A stretch of DNA of 64,000 bases from Chitinophaga qingshengii (GTDB taxonomy: Bacteria; Bacteroidota; Bacteroidia; Chitinophagales; Chitinophagaceae): NCBI RefSeq assembly GCF_014529935.1, contig NZ_JACVFC010000003.1, positions 1,031,954 through 1,095,953 of the forward strand, in the 5' to 3' direction. The notes below the pieces were generated by a model, which made no database searches, had not been told where the DNA came from, and saw only the letters and a list, made by a program, of their open reading frames with translations. Shown here piece after piece: positions 9,858 to 16,979 of this stretch. A program made the position numbers and the translations under genes. Position 1 is the stretch's first letter. Each line of letters begins with the position of its first letter.

Positions 9858-10319
9858 CTATACCAATACCGCAGCAGACAGTGTTGGCGAAAGTGGCTGA
9901 GGCCTTTGCCGTACTGTTTCAAATATCAGTTTCAGGCCGTCCCGCAGGGCATGCAGATTGGAAGGTTTTACCATCCAGTCGGTAGCGCCGAGGAATTTCA
10001 TGCGGGTCATATCCTCCGGATTAAAGGAGGCAGCATAAAAGACTACCGGAACATCTGCCAGCAGCGGGGATTGCAATAGTTCTTCCAGTTGGCGGCAGCC
10101 ATCTACCGTGGGTTGGCGGGTATGCAGGAAGATGTAGTCCGGTTTACCGGTCTGTTGAGCAGCGTAGGATAACGCGTGGGCAGCATTATCAAAGCAGATA
10201 CAGGCTTTCGTTGCCTGTAACAGGTCGAGCGCAAGAAAGAACTGGTTACGGTTATCGCGTTGTTCATCAATCAAAAAGCAGGAAATCTTCTGTCTCATTT
10301 TAACGGATAGTTTAGTCAC
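9858..10319 (-). CDS. degenerate response-regulator receiver protein
   Basis: A single REC-like domain of 153 residues without an output domain. The acidic pocket is partly kept (LIDEQ), as are the strand 5 Lys (WMVKPSN, Lys118) and the usual fold pattern. The phospho-acceptor Asp is His66 (IFLHTRQP), and the Thr/Ser of strand 4 reads FYAAS. It is therefore unlikely to be phosphorylated in the standard way and may act as a constitutive protein-interaction module. A shorter start at 10298 (MRQKISC) is possible. No kinase gene is adjacent; it lies 54 bp upstream of the treZ-like gene in the same orientation. Confidence 0.7.
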   Translation of the reverse strand: MTKLSVKMRQKISCFLIDEQRDNRNQFFLALDLLQATKACICFDNAAHALSYAAQQTGKPDYIFLHTRQPTVDGCRQLEELLQSPLLADVPVVFYAASFNPEDMTRMKFLGATDWMVKPSNLHALRDGLKLIFETVRQRPQPLSPTLSAAVLV

Positions 10320-10520
10320 ATGGTAAAAGTGGTTAACAACGGCAGGTCATCATCGAAATGCCGGCGCAAAATTACGGTTATTTTAATCGTTGTAGATAAA
10401 AATCCCATTTCGTGTAAAATAACCGCCGTATCCGTAGCCGGAGGCCGTTTAAAAAAGGAAAAATAAAAAACCGGCAGTCATTTTTTGGCGACCCCGGTCA
10501 TATGCGGGATATTTTTTCCG

Positions 10521-10724
10521 CTACCCCATCGCGTTGCTGTAAACGTCTGGCTGGTCTACCGGATGATGGTTATCGCTGAATAATTTTTGCCGGGTATGTA
10601 CATCATCTTCCAGCACGCCGGCAGACCGGTCGAGCATCCGTGCCCTGCTTTTTCTGATCAGGTAAACAATCACCCCTGCAGCAGCAGTACCCACTATCGT
10701 AGACGCTATCAATATTTTTTTCAT
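10521..10724 (-). CDS. small membrane-anchored hypothetical protein
   Basis: A 67-residue product with one N-terminal hydrophobic segment (about residues 4-22, IASTIVGTAAAGVIVYLI) followed by a basic patch (RKSRAR) and a polar tail. This pattern suggests a single-span inner-membrane protein with a cytoplasmic tail, reminiscent of YtxH-like small proteins, but I do not recognise a family. It stands alone between intergenic stretches on the minus strand. The 200 bp between it and the receiver protein hold nothing I can identify. Confidence 0.5.
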   Translation of the reverse strand: MKKILIASTIVGTAAAGVIVYLIRKSRARMLDRSAGVLEDDVHTRQKLFSDNHHPVDQPDVYSNAMG

Positions 10725-10815
10725 GGTGACAAAGGTTTTATTCTGTAGCCTGCCAAGAGTTGTGCCACGAAACTGCAGGGAAATGATTTTAACAATTTGC
10801 TGGCAAACAGGGGCG

Positions 10816-11148
10816 TCAGCGGGTGGTTTGTTCCAATGCTTTCAGCCGTTCTTCCTGTGCCTGGAGCAGGCGTGTCTGTTCCTCCAGCTTTTTGTTTTGT
10901 GCAATAATATAGCAGGTGAGCTCTTCAATTTTCTGCAGCAGACGCGCCTGCTGCTCTCCCACTTCTATGCCTTTTTCCATCACCTCTTTTTCGGATGGCA
11001 TACCGGGCAGATGTTTTTTCTCCTGGATAAATTTTTCCAGCTGGGATAAAGGCAATAGCGGATAATTATCCTGGAATACGAAGTCAAGTACTATACACTT
11101 CCGGCCTTCAATAACGGTCACATTTTTGTGGTGAACAGGATACACCAA
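10816..11148 (-). CDS. stand-alone C-terminal module of Bacteroidota tail-fiber-like proteins
   Basis: A 110-residue protein whose body (LSQLEKFIQEKKHLPGMPS, then GIEVGEQQARLLQKIEELT) matches the C-terminal trailer common on large Bacteroidota tail-fiber-like or peptidase-S74-like surface proteins, followed by a coiled coil rich in Glu, Gln and Leu (residues 65-110). Normally this segment follows a long repetitive body. Here only the first 25 residues precede it and there is no signal peptide. It may be a remnant of a decayed larger gene or a small free-standing module. It is divergent from the TPR gene that starts 12 bp away. Confidence 0.5.
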   Translation of the reverse strand: MVYPVHHKNVTVIEGRKCIVLDFVFQDNYPLLPLSQLEKFIQEKKHLPGMPSEKEVMEKGIEVGEQQARLLQKIEELTCYIIAQNKKLEEQTRLLQAQEERLKALEQTTR

Positions 11149-11160
11149 ACCGATATTATC

Positions 11161-11559
11161 ATGGTTCGCGAATCACATAAGAGCCTGATGGAAAAAGGCC
11201 TGCAACTGGAAAAACAGCATGAAACCGAAAAGGCCATACAACAGTACCTGGATATTGTAAAAAAAGATCCGTTGAATGCAGCAGCCTACAACCGGCTGAT
11301 GGTACTTTACCGGAAACAGAAAGCACCCCGCAAAGAGATGAGTATTATTACCGAAGCCATTAAAGCCTATGAAGACAATGTGAAAGCCGAACAAACCGCC
11401 TGGGCCAAACAGAACCGGAAAGCCGCCAGTATCAGCCGGGAACTGGTGAAGGCGCTCGGATTGACCGATAAAAAAGGGATGCCGGTAAATCAACCCGCGC
11501 AGGTGGTGACCTGGAAAAGAAGAAAAGAAAATCTTCAGCAGAAACTGGCCCACCACTAA
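11161..11559 (+). CDS. small TPR-like protein
   Basis: A 132-residue, highly charged helical protein. Residues 5-45 (MEKGLQLEKQHETEKAIQQ and on to NAAAYNRLMVLY) resemble one to two tetratricopeptide repeats. No signal peptide or membrane segment is seen, so a cytoplasmic adaptor role is plausible. I chose the ATG at 11161 over the upstream alternative at 11128, because the latter would overlap the divergent gene's coding start. Function is unknown. Confidence 0.6.
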   Translation: MVRESHKSLMEKGLQLEKQHETEKAIQQYLDIVKKDPLNAAAYNRLMVLYRKQKAPRKEMSIITEAIKAYEDNVKAEQTAWAKQNRKAASISRELVKALGLTDKKGMPVNQPAQVVTWKRRKENLQQKLAHH

Positions 11560-11645
11560 ACGTTTCCCGATAATATTAACCCTTGTTTGGCGGAAGTGTA
11601 TTAAATTGTGCCGGATACACCTAATAACCCATTATATATAGCTGC

Positions 11646-12206
11646 ATGGAATATCAAATTAAGACATGGATAAGCCCTACTGTATTGTTAGCATTACCAC
11701 TCGCTGTGGCCTGTCAGTCATCCCCCACCGTCAATAACGCCGACATGCAAACTTTCCTGAACGAATTGTGTAAAAATGCGACGGTATCTATTACCGATAA
11801 GACGGAACGGGACCGGCAACCAGCATCCCAGTTTCATATTGTAACGAAGTTTCCCCTTTCGGGAGCGCAGTTGACAGCTTATCGGAAAAATGGTGGGACG
11901 CTGATGAATAATGACGATGATATTGCTAACCGGGTGACTTATATCATCAAGGGGTACACGCTGACCAATGAAAAAAACGAACAGCTCACTTTTCCTGACA
12001 CCGGCAAGCCTGATCATCTTCAACTATACGGCATTACCGGTGATGATAATACACCACATCAGAGTTTAGGCTTGAAGATCACCCTCAATAAAAATTTTGA
12101 AAAGCTGCAGGGACATATCGTTTGTGAATTTACAGCACCGGGAGGCGCAAAAAAGGAAGTGAAGATTCCGGTGAATATTTCTATCCAGGACAATGTAACG
12201 GAATAA
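11646..12206 (+). CDS. hypothetical lipoprotein
   Basis: A 186-residue protein with an N-terminal hydrophobic stretch ending in a lipobox-like LAVAC (Cys23), so a lipid-anchored envelope protein is likely. The rest is polar with alternating strands and no family I recognise. It is followed after only 8 bp by the next hypothetical gene in the same direction, so the two are probably co-transcribed. Confidence 0.55.
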   Translation: MEYQIKTWISPTVLLALPLAVACQSSPTVNNADMQTFLNELCKNATVSITDKTERDRQPASQFHIVTKFPLSGAQLTAYRKNGGTLMNNDDDIANRVTYIIKGYTLTNEKNEQLTFPDTGKPDHLQLYGITGDDNTPHQSLGLKITLNKNFEKLQGHIVCEFTAPGGAKKEVKIPVNISIQDNVTE

Positions 12207-12214
12207 CGCATATT

Positions 12215-12619
12215 ATGGAATATACTGACCTTACACCATCGCTGCAAGCCGCCATTGTAAAAGCGGAAAATATCGCGATCGATGAATTGCAGTCACAACG
12301 GGACTTTCAGCCTTTCATCCTGTGCGGGGATACGCTTGATACAATTGAGCGTATAAAAACCCGTGACGAAGAAGAGATGTTTGAGATAGCCGAAGAGCTG
12401 CTGGGAGATATGGCCGATAGTACCACCGCCATACTGGTATACAAAGACAATATCAAGCTGAATGATGGCACTTTTGAAGCGATTGTTTGCCAGCTGTATG
12501 ATATGAATGAGGACTCCGGCTATAGCTTTGGCCAGTTGTATCGCTTTGGAGAAAATAAAATCGAGTTTCTGAAGAAGCGTCTCTTCCTGGGTGAAATCAG
12601 GAACCTGTTAATGTTCTAG
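12215..12619 (+). CDS. hypothetical acidic cytoplasmic protein
   Basis: A 134-residue acidic protein without signal peptide or membrane helix. The internal segment DMADSTTAILVYKDNIKLND looks like a mixed alpha/beta fold, but I cannot assign a family. It probably forms a two-gene unit with the upstream lipoprotein. Its TAG stop shares the palindrome CTAG with the stop codon of the convergent gene at 12616, so the two coding regions overlap by 4 bp. Confidence 0.5.
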   Translation: MEYTDLTPSLQAAIVKAENIAIDELQSQRDFQPFILCGDTLDTIERIKTRDEEEMFEIAEELLGDMADSTTAILVYKDNIKLNDGTFEAIVCQLYDMNEDSGYSFGQLYRFGENKIEFLKKRLFLGEIRNLLMF

Positions 12620-13098
12620 GCTGCTTTTCCGGTTGACAGTTTTGTTTTCATGCTGCTGAAAAACTCCCATTCGTTTTCATCCAGCTTATTTTTGGGTAAA
12701 GTGATAGCGAAGCGGAAGGATTGGTCAGTAACAAGCCAAACAGCGTTTGGGGCCAGGTTAATTTGTTTTATCCAGTCCCACTGTTTTATTTCTGTCAATT
12801 CCTTATTAATATGCCGGATAACGATATTTTGCTCACTGAATGTTATCACAGCATCAAAACCGATTTTTTTCTCCAGCATTTTTGTACTGAAATGATATAC
12901 TGGTATCAGCACCAGCACCACAAAAACAAAAAAGTAAACAATTGCTGAAGGAATAACCCCCCATGATGGCAGGGGAAGCTCATAAGCGAGCAACAACATG
13001 CCCAATAAATACAACCACAGGCTTTTTCTAAAAAAGAAATATAGTTTTGCCCGGAGTATACTGTTATAATCTGACTGTACCTTTTTTGTAACTTCCAT
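12616..13098 (-). CDS. YcxB-like membrane protein
   Basis: A 160-residue protein with two adjacent membrane helices (about residues 28-44 and 49-67), then a soluble domain of the YcxB type: FDAVITFSEQNIVI, then EIKQWDWIKQI, then the NAVWLVTDQSFRFAITLPK strand pattern. In YcxB-like proteins this C-terminal domain is of unknown function. It stands alone and is convergent with the preceding plus-strand gene. Function unknown. Confidence 0.6.
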   Translation of the reverse strand: MEVTKKVQSDYNSILRAKLYFFFRKSLWLYLLGMLLLAYELPLPSWGVIPSAIVYFFVFVVLVLIPVYHFSTKMLEKKIGFDAVITFSEQNIVIRHINKELTEIKQWDWIKQINLAPNAVWLVTDQSFRFAITLPKNKLDENEWEFFSSMKTKLSTGKAA

Positions 13099-13189
13099 TG
13101 GGTTTCCGTTTCCTTACTATGTAAGGTAACATTTTTGAGGAACTTCTGAAAGCATTTTCGTACGGATGGTTATATACTCTTCCTGTCAT

Positions 13190-13810
13190 TTATGTTGATA
13201 GAACATCATCATCGTCCTCTTCTTCCGGCTGTATAAAGTCATAGTCATGTTCCATCAGTTTCTGCAGGTATTCTTCAAAACTGGTGGCGATTACTTTGAA
13301 GCTGTCCGGATCATGCAGGAAACGGACCACCTGGCCTTTGGTGCCGCCGGGCGCCGGATCGAAGTCCAGGAACAGCCGGGAAGTGCCGCCGTTATTCATA
13401 CAATCAGAAAAACACAGCCAACGGCTCATGTTCAGATCCGGATTGATACCAGTTCCTATCAGATCCGGAAATTCATCCAGGTAGCCGGCATACATTTCAT
13501 GGATGCTTTGTTTAAAAGTATTTTTTTCCAATATCTGCGCTATTGATTTGAGATAATACGGGTATTCGTACACATCCGAACCCAGTATTAATACAACTAC
13601 TTTCTTGTCGCCATACTCCTGCCAGTAGGTGCCATTGACGCGGGATAATAATTGCAGCAAGGCATCCGGGCAGTCCGGAAAATGTTCCTTCAGGCTTTCC
13701 AGCTGTGTGGCAGTGGCGCCATAAGTATAGGAAAACTGCTCTTTATCTTCGGCGGAGAGCCTTTCTTCCAGGCCTTTTAAGTATTGGTCAACGATTTCAT
13801 TTGTTTTCAT
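13190..13810 (-). CDS. SMI1/KNR4-family protein
   Basis: A 206-residue protein with the SMI1/KNR4 (SUKH-like) pattern: an N-terminal helix pair, FPDCPDALLQLLSRVNG as the entry motif, WLCFSDCMNNGGTSRLFLD in the middle, and VVRFLHDPDSFKVIATSFEEYL near the end. Members often act as immunity proteins against contact-dependent toxins or as general scaffolds. No toxin gene is adjacent, so an immunity role is not supported here. The C-terminus is a run of acidic residues (PEEEDDDD). The start is the ATG at 13810 (MKTNEIV); the longer frame adds a hydrophobic, unlikely leader. Confidence 0.7.
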   Translation of the reverse strand: MKTNEIVDQYLKGLEERLSAEDKEQFSYTYGATATQLESLKEHFPDCPDALLQLLSRVNGTYWQEYGDKKVVVLILGSDVYEYPYYLKSIAQILEKNTFKQSIHEMYAGYLDEFPDLIGTGINPDLNMSRWLCFSDCMNNGGTSRLFLDFDPAPGGTKGQVVRFLHDPDSFKVIATSFEEYLQKLMEHDYDFIQPEEEDDDDVLST

Positions 13811-13836
13811 GGTGTAAAAATAAAGTATTAGCCGTA

Positions 13837-14289
13837 TTAACAATCATCGGTTTCCCGTTGTGCAGCATCGAGGTAGTTTTCGTATTTTTTTACATCTGTT
13901 TTAGGAAGATGTTTATTGCGTAGCACCACCTTTTTCCGGATGACGCCATTCGGATGTATCCACGTGCCGGAGAATCCGTTATCGTTTTTCTGCAGTATCA
14001 TCAGGCCGGAGAAACGTTCCTCCACCAGCGCATACCGGCCGGACCTGTTATGGCGTACTTCCAGCAATAACCATTGATCCGGACCTTTTTTATCGTAGCG
14101 GTAAATAGCCTGGTAATAGGGTTCTCCACCGCAATTGCCGGGAATAGCTACCAGGTACAAGGTAATCGGCAGTTTGTCATCTATGCTGCCTTCATACAGT
14201 TCGGGGATACGTGTATCTGTATCCTGTGCGGAGATTTTCCAGGCGCTGCACAGGATGGCCAATACCATCAGAATGAAAGTTTTCTTCAT
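13837..14289 (-). CDS. secreted hypothetical protein
   Basis: A 150-residue protein starting with a clear Sec signal peptide (MKKTFILMVLAILCSAW, cleavage likely after ISA). The mature part has a strand-rich pattern (ITLYLVAIPG, LLLEVRHNRSGRYALVEE, GFSGTWIHPNG) reminiscent of small periplasmic beta-sandwich proteins, but no family is recognised. It ends 26 bp upstream of the SMI1-like start on the same strand, so the two may be co-transcribed. The start at 14289 puts the signal peptide at the N-terminus. Confidence 0.55.
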   Translation of the reverse strand: MKKTFILMVLAILCSAWKISAQDTDTRIPELYEGSIDDKLPITLYLVAIPGNCGGEPYYQAIYRYDKKGPDQWLLLEVRHNRSGRYALVEERFSGLMILQKNDNGFSGTWIHPNGVIRKKVVLRNKHLPKTDVKKYENYLDAAQRETDDC

Positions 14290-14552
14290 GGGAAACAGGT
14301 GTTTGGTAGTACAAACATCCGTCAATCTTCCTTATCTATCATCCCTGTTTATCATCCGCCGGAGGCGGATCAATATTCGCAAAGCAGCCGCGAAAATCCG
14401 TTCTAACGTCAATGGGCCAACGTCTTTTTTTTAGAAATTCCATCTACCGGAACTCTCCATCAAACCCTGTCCCATTAAGGAGATCAGCGACATTCATGCT
14501 CGTCACTGTCAAAAAATATTTCAAAAAAATTTGTTTAAATAAAAACTAATCC

Positions 14553-14560
14553 TACATTTG
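14553..14560 (+). promoter_or_regulatory. promoter -7 element of the first tRNA-Arg
   Basis: TACATTTG matches TAnnTTTG exactly, with TTTG at 14530-14533, 19 bp upstream, as the -33 element. It is followed by CAATC, as in front of the other two tRNA-Arg copies, and lies 19 bp before the tRNA. Confidence 0.7.
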
Positions 14561-14579
14561 CAATCCCAAACGGGGAAAT

Positions 14580-14653
14580 GGCCTTGTAGCTCAATTGAAT
14601 AGAGCATCTGACTACGGATCAGAAGGTTTCAGGTTTGAATCCTGACAGGGTCA
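14580..14653 (+). tRNA. tRNA-Arg (anticodon ACG), copy 1
   Basis: A 74-nt cloverleaf can be drawn: acceptor GGCCTTG with CAGGGTC (wobble pairs at 2-71 and 5-68) and discriminator A, D arm GCTC/GAGC, anticodon stem TCTGA/TCAGA with loop CTACGGA (ACG, read as Arg CGN), and T arm TCAGG/CCTGA. CCA is not encoded. The D loop has A instead of G at 19 and the T loop has T instead of C at 56, so the usual G19-C56 tertiary pair would be A19-U56. Confidence 0.93.
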
Positions 14654-14770
14654 CAACAAAAAATGCTGCAACACGCTTTGCAGTTTTTTTTAGCTCAATA
14701 GAAACATCCTGTTAAAAAGTAGCAGATGTAAAGAATTGAAAAATAATTTGTTAAGATAAAAATAATTACT

Positions 14771-14778
14771 TATCTTTG
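14771..14778 (+). promoter_or_regulatory. promoter -7 element of the second tRNA-Arg
   Basis: TATCTTTG matches TAnnTTTG, with TTTG at 14747-14750 (20-bp spacer). The second tRNA therefore appears to have its own promoter and not depend on read-through from copy 1. Confidence 0.7.
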
Positions 14779-14799
14779 CAATCTCGAAAGAGAAAAACC

Positions 14800-14873
14800 G
14801 GCTGCGTAGCTCAACTGAATAGAGCATCTGACTACGGATCAGAAGGTTTCAGGTTTGAATCCTGACGCGGTCA
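14800..14873 (+). tRNA. tRNA-Arg (anticodon ACG), copy 2
   Basis: Same cloverleaf as copy 1, with acceptor GGCTGCG pairing with CGCGGTC (wobble at 2-71 and 4-69). The differences from copy 1 are confined to the acceptor stem and one D-loop base. It is identical over all 74 nt to the copy on the minus strand at 52315-52388. The A19/U56 combination is present here too. CCA is not encoded. Confidence 0.93.
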
Positions 14874-14881
14874 CAAATTTT

Positions 14882-14914
14882 AAAAGGACGTCTCCATATG
14901 GGACGTCCTTTTTT
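14882..14914 (+). terminator. intrinsic terminator after the tRNA-Arg pair
   Basis: Inverted repeat AAAAGGACGTC and GACGTCCTTTT with a short loop, running into a T tract, 8 bp after copy 2. Confidence 0.75.
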
Positions 14915-14998
14915 GTTTTCTAAAATATTACACACGATTACATTATCTGTTTTTTGTATACATTGTAGCGCAATTCCTTATACTTAAATGTTATTTTA

Positions 14999-16297
14999 AT
15001 GCATTCATCGATTGTAACGCGCACCGTTTTATTGCTGCTGGTAACAAGCATGTTTAGTTGCTCCAAAACCAATGAAACAGCGCCTGAAACCAGTCCCGTA
15101 CCCGATCCTACAATACCTGCCACTCCCAACCGGCCATCGGGAGCATTATATGTGGATTATGGTTCTACACTGAATAAAATAAATGTGGTTGACAGCTCCA
15201 TTATATGGGAGAGCGGTAACTATACTTTATTTGGATCAATGGGAAGTGCTATGGTACTGGATTCCACATTTTTTTATTATGGCAGTAGCACAGCTGTTGC
15301 CGGATACAGTAAAAAGGACGGCAGCAATAAATGGCTATTTCGCTGGCAGATGTTTATGCCGGCTCCCTTATTATATAGCGAACCAGTAATACAAAACAAC
15401 CAGGTCTTTTTTACAGCTTCCACAGATAAGAACTCCACACCGGCCATGCTGTATTGTTTCGATAAAATTACCGGCGTACAGAAATGGTCTGTCAAAGTTG
15501 ATAACAGTTCTTTAAACAGCTATTTCAATACTACCCCAGTGGTATTAAACGATCGGGTGATATTGGGCACAATGGATGCCGCCAATCATAAACACCTGAC
15601 AGCCTATCGGGTATCGGATGGTGTGCAGCAATGGACTTCCGCTATCAATGATAATTTGAGTACCCGCCCCAAGGGGGTAAATAACCGGATTTATTCATTT
15701 GAAAAAACAAGCGTGTCCTGTTATAGCGCCACCGATGGTACCTTACAATGGCAAACCAGCCAGGGTGACTGGTTGACGGGCACTTCCACATTTTTCAACA
15801 ATAATGAACCGGTAGTGGTAAGATTGTATGACGCCCGGTATGACGTATACACACTGAACACGGCGGACGGAAAACTTTTGAAAAAAGCCAGCATACAGGC
15901 ACCTACCGGCACAATCCGTGAGAAAGAAGTGGGTGGATGCAGCTATTATAATAATAAACTAATCGTCGTTAATAAACGGAGCGATGATTCACTGGCCATC
16001 AGATGTTTTGACCTGTCAACCCAAAAACTAAGCTGGGAGCGGCACTTTGAACATGTGCAGGGGCAATACGACATAGAGATGTTTGCCCCGCTGCTGACCA
16101 GTGATTATATTATTTTCCCTACAGTTTCCGGCCATAGTAGTGATTACAGTCATTACAAAGCGTTGATGCATTTTCTGAACCTGGCAGGTGAAGAAGTCAT
16201 CAGTATACCTATGAAGCCAGGTATTTTCCCGAATAAATTTGCTTATGAAGAGAAAGGAATAATTTACAACCAGCACAACAGAATAGTTCTGCCATAA
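14999..16297 (+). CDS. PQQ-like beta-propeller lipoprotein
   Basis: A 432-residue protein with a lipoprotein signal (LLLVTSMFSCSK, Cys21), a Pro/Thr linker, then repeated blades of the PQQ/BamB type: NKWLFRWQM, GVQKWSVKVD, GVQQWTSAIND, GTLQWQTSQGD, QKLSWERHFEH. The W-containing blade motif recurs about every 45 residues. Unlike BamB it is not next to genes for outer-membrane assembly and I infer only a generic envelope scaffold or binding role. It is flanked by the tRNA terminator upstream and its own terminator downstream, so it is monocistronic. Confidence 0.7.
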   Translation: MHSSIVTRTVLLLLVTSMFSCSKTNETAPETSPVPDPTIPATPNRPSGALYVDYGSTLNKINVVDSSIIWESGNYTLFGSMGSAMVLDSTFFYYGSSTAVAGYSKKDGSNKWLFRWQMFMPAPLLYSEPVIQNNQVFFTASTDKNSTPAMLYCFDKITGVQKWSVKVDNSSLNSYFNTTPVVLNDRVILGTMDAANHKHLTAYRVSDGVQQWTSAINDNLSTRPKGVNNRIYSFEKTSVSCYSATDGTLQWQTSQGDWLTGTSTFFNNNEPVVVRLYDARYDVYTLNTADGKLLKKASIQAPTGTIREKEVGGCSYYNNKLIVVNKRSDDSLAIRCFDLSTQKLSWERHFEHVQGQYDIEMFAPLLTSDYIIFPTVSGHSSDYSHYKALMHFLNLAGEEVISIPMKPGIFPNKFAYEEKGIIYNQHNRIVLP

Positions 16298-16317
16298 AAT
16301 ATCAAACGGATTTTCAT

Positions 16318-16357
16318 AGCGGACGCCTCAACCATCCATGAGGGGTCCGCTTTTTTT
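16318..16357 (+). terminator. intrinsic terminator after the propeller lipoprotein
   Basis: Stem AGCGGACGCCTC with GAGGGGTCCGCT (one bulge) followed by seven T residues. It abuts the stop codon of alkB on the other strand. Confidence 0.7.
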
Positions 16358-16973
16358 ATGAATAAGCGCGTTCCTGAACCGCTCCTACCTTTCTGAAAGT
16401 CAGGTTGATCCTCGCTTTCATGGGTTGCACAGCTTTAGCGATCCGATGTTCCCAATACTTTTGCAAATCCCCTTTCATCAGCAGTAATGAGCCGTGTTGT
16501 AACCGGATCGTGTACCGATGGCGGTGATTATCTTTACGACGGAAATCAAAATTCCGCTCCTCTCCTATGCTGATAGATGCGATCTCCGTTTTTAATCCCG
16601 GTACCGTGTCCTTATCAGCATGCCAGGCTACCGAATCGTTGTTATCCCGGTAATAATTCAGCAATACACCATCGAACAACATGCCGGTATGCGCCTCCAC
16701 TTTAGCTTTCAGTACCTGCAACGTTTCCGGCCAGGGTAATACGGGGCGCTGGTCCCCGTTCCGTATCGGCTCACTCCCGAACCAGGCAGACAGCCGCGGT
16801 GTCAGTACTTCCTTCTCGTACATCATGATTTTGCTTTGCTGCCAGGGCACCGTATTTAACAGCACTTGTAATAACTGATCACTTTCTTCCCGGCTAAGAA
16901 AAGACGGATAGTACTCCATCAAATCCTGTGGGAGCATCAGTTGCCGGTCATCATCAAATAATTTCAGTTGCAT
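16356..16973 (-). CDS. alkB: AlkB-family DNA dealkylase (2OG-Fe(II) dioxygenase)
   Basis: A 205-residue protein with the full AlkB signature: iron ligands His118 and Asp120 (AWHADKD) and His176 (WEHRIAK), and 2-oxoglutarate-binding RINLTFR (188-194). Length and pattern resemble the short AlkB/ALKBH2-like proteins, which oxidatively remove N1-methyladenine and N3-methylcytosine damage. It starts 7 bp after the dnaE2 stop, so it is the fourth gene of the imuA-imuB-dnaE2 mutagenesis operon. That context joins direct damage reversal to translesion synthesis under one regulator. Confidence 0.92.
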   Translation of the reverse strand: MQLKLFDDDRQLMLPQDLMEYYPSFLSREESDQLLQVLLNTVPWQQSKIMMYEKEVLTPRLSAWFGSEPIRNGDQRPVLPWPETLQVLKAKVEAHTGMLFDGVLLNYYRDNNDSVAWHADKDTVPGLKTEIASISIGEERNFDFRRKDNHRHRYTIRLQHGSLLLMKGDLQKYWEHRIAKAVQPMKARINLTFRKVGAVQERAYS

Positions 16974-16979
16974 TATTTT

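Noticed and set aside
13190..13810. SMI1/KNR4 protein as immunity protein of a toxin system
   Set aside because: No toxin or secretion gene is adjacent; the fold is also common in non-immunity roles.
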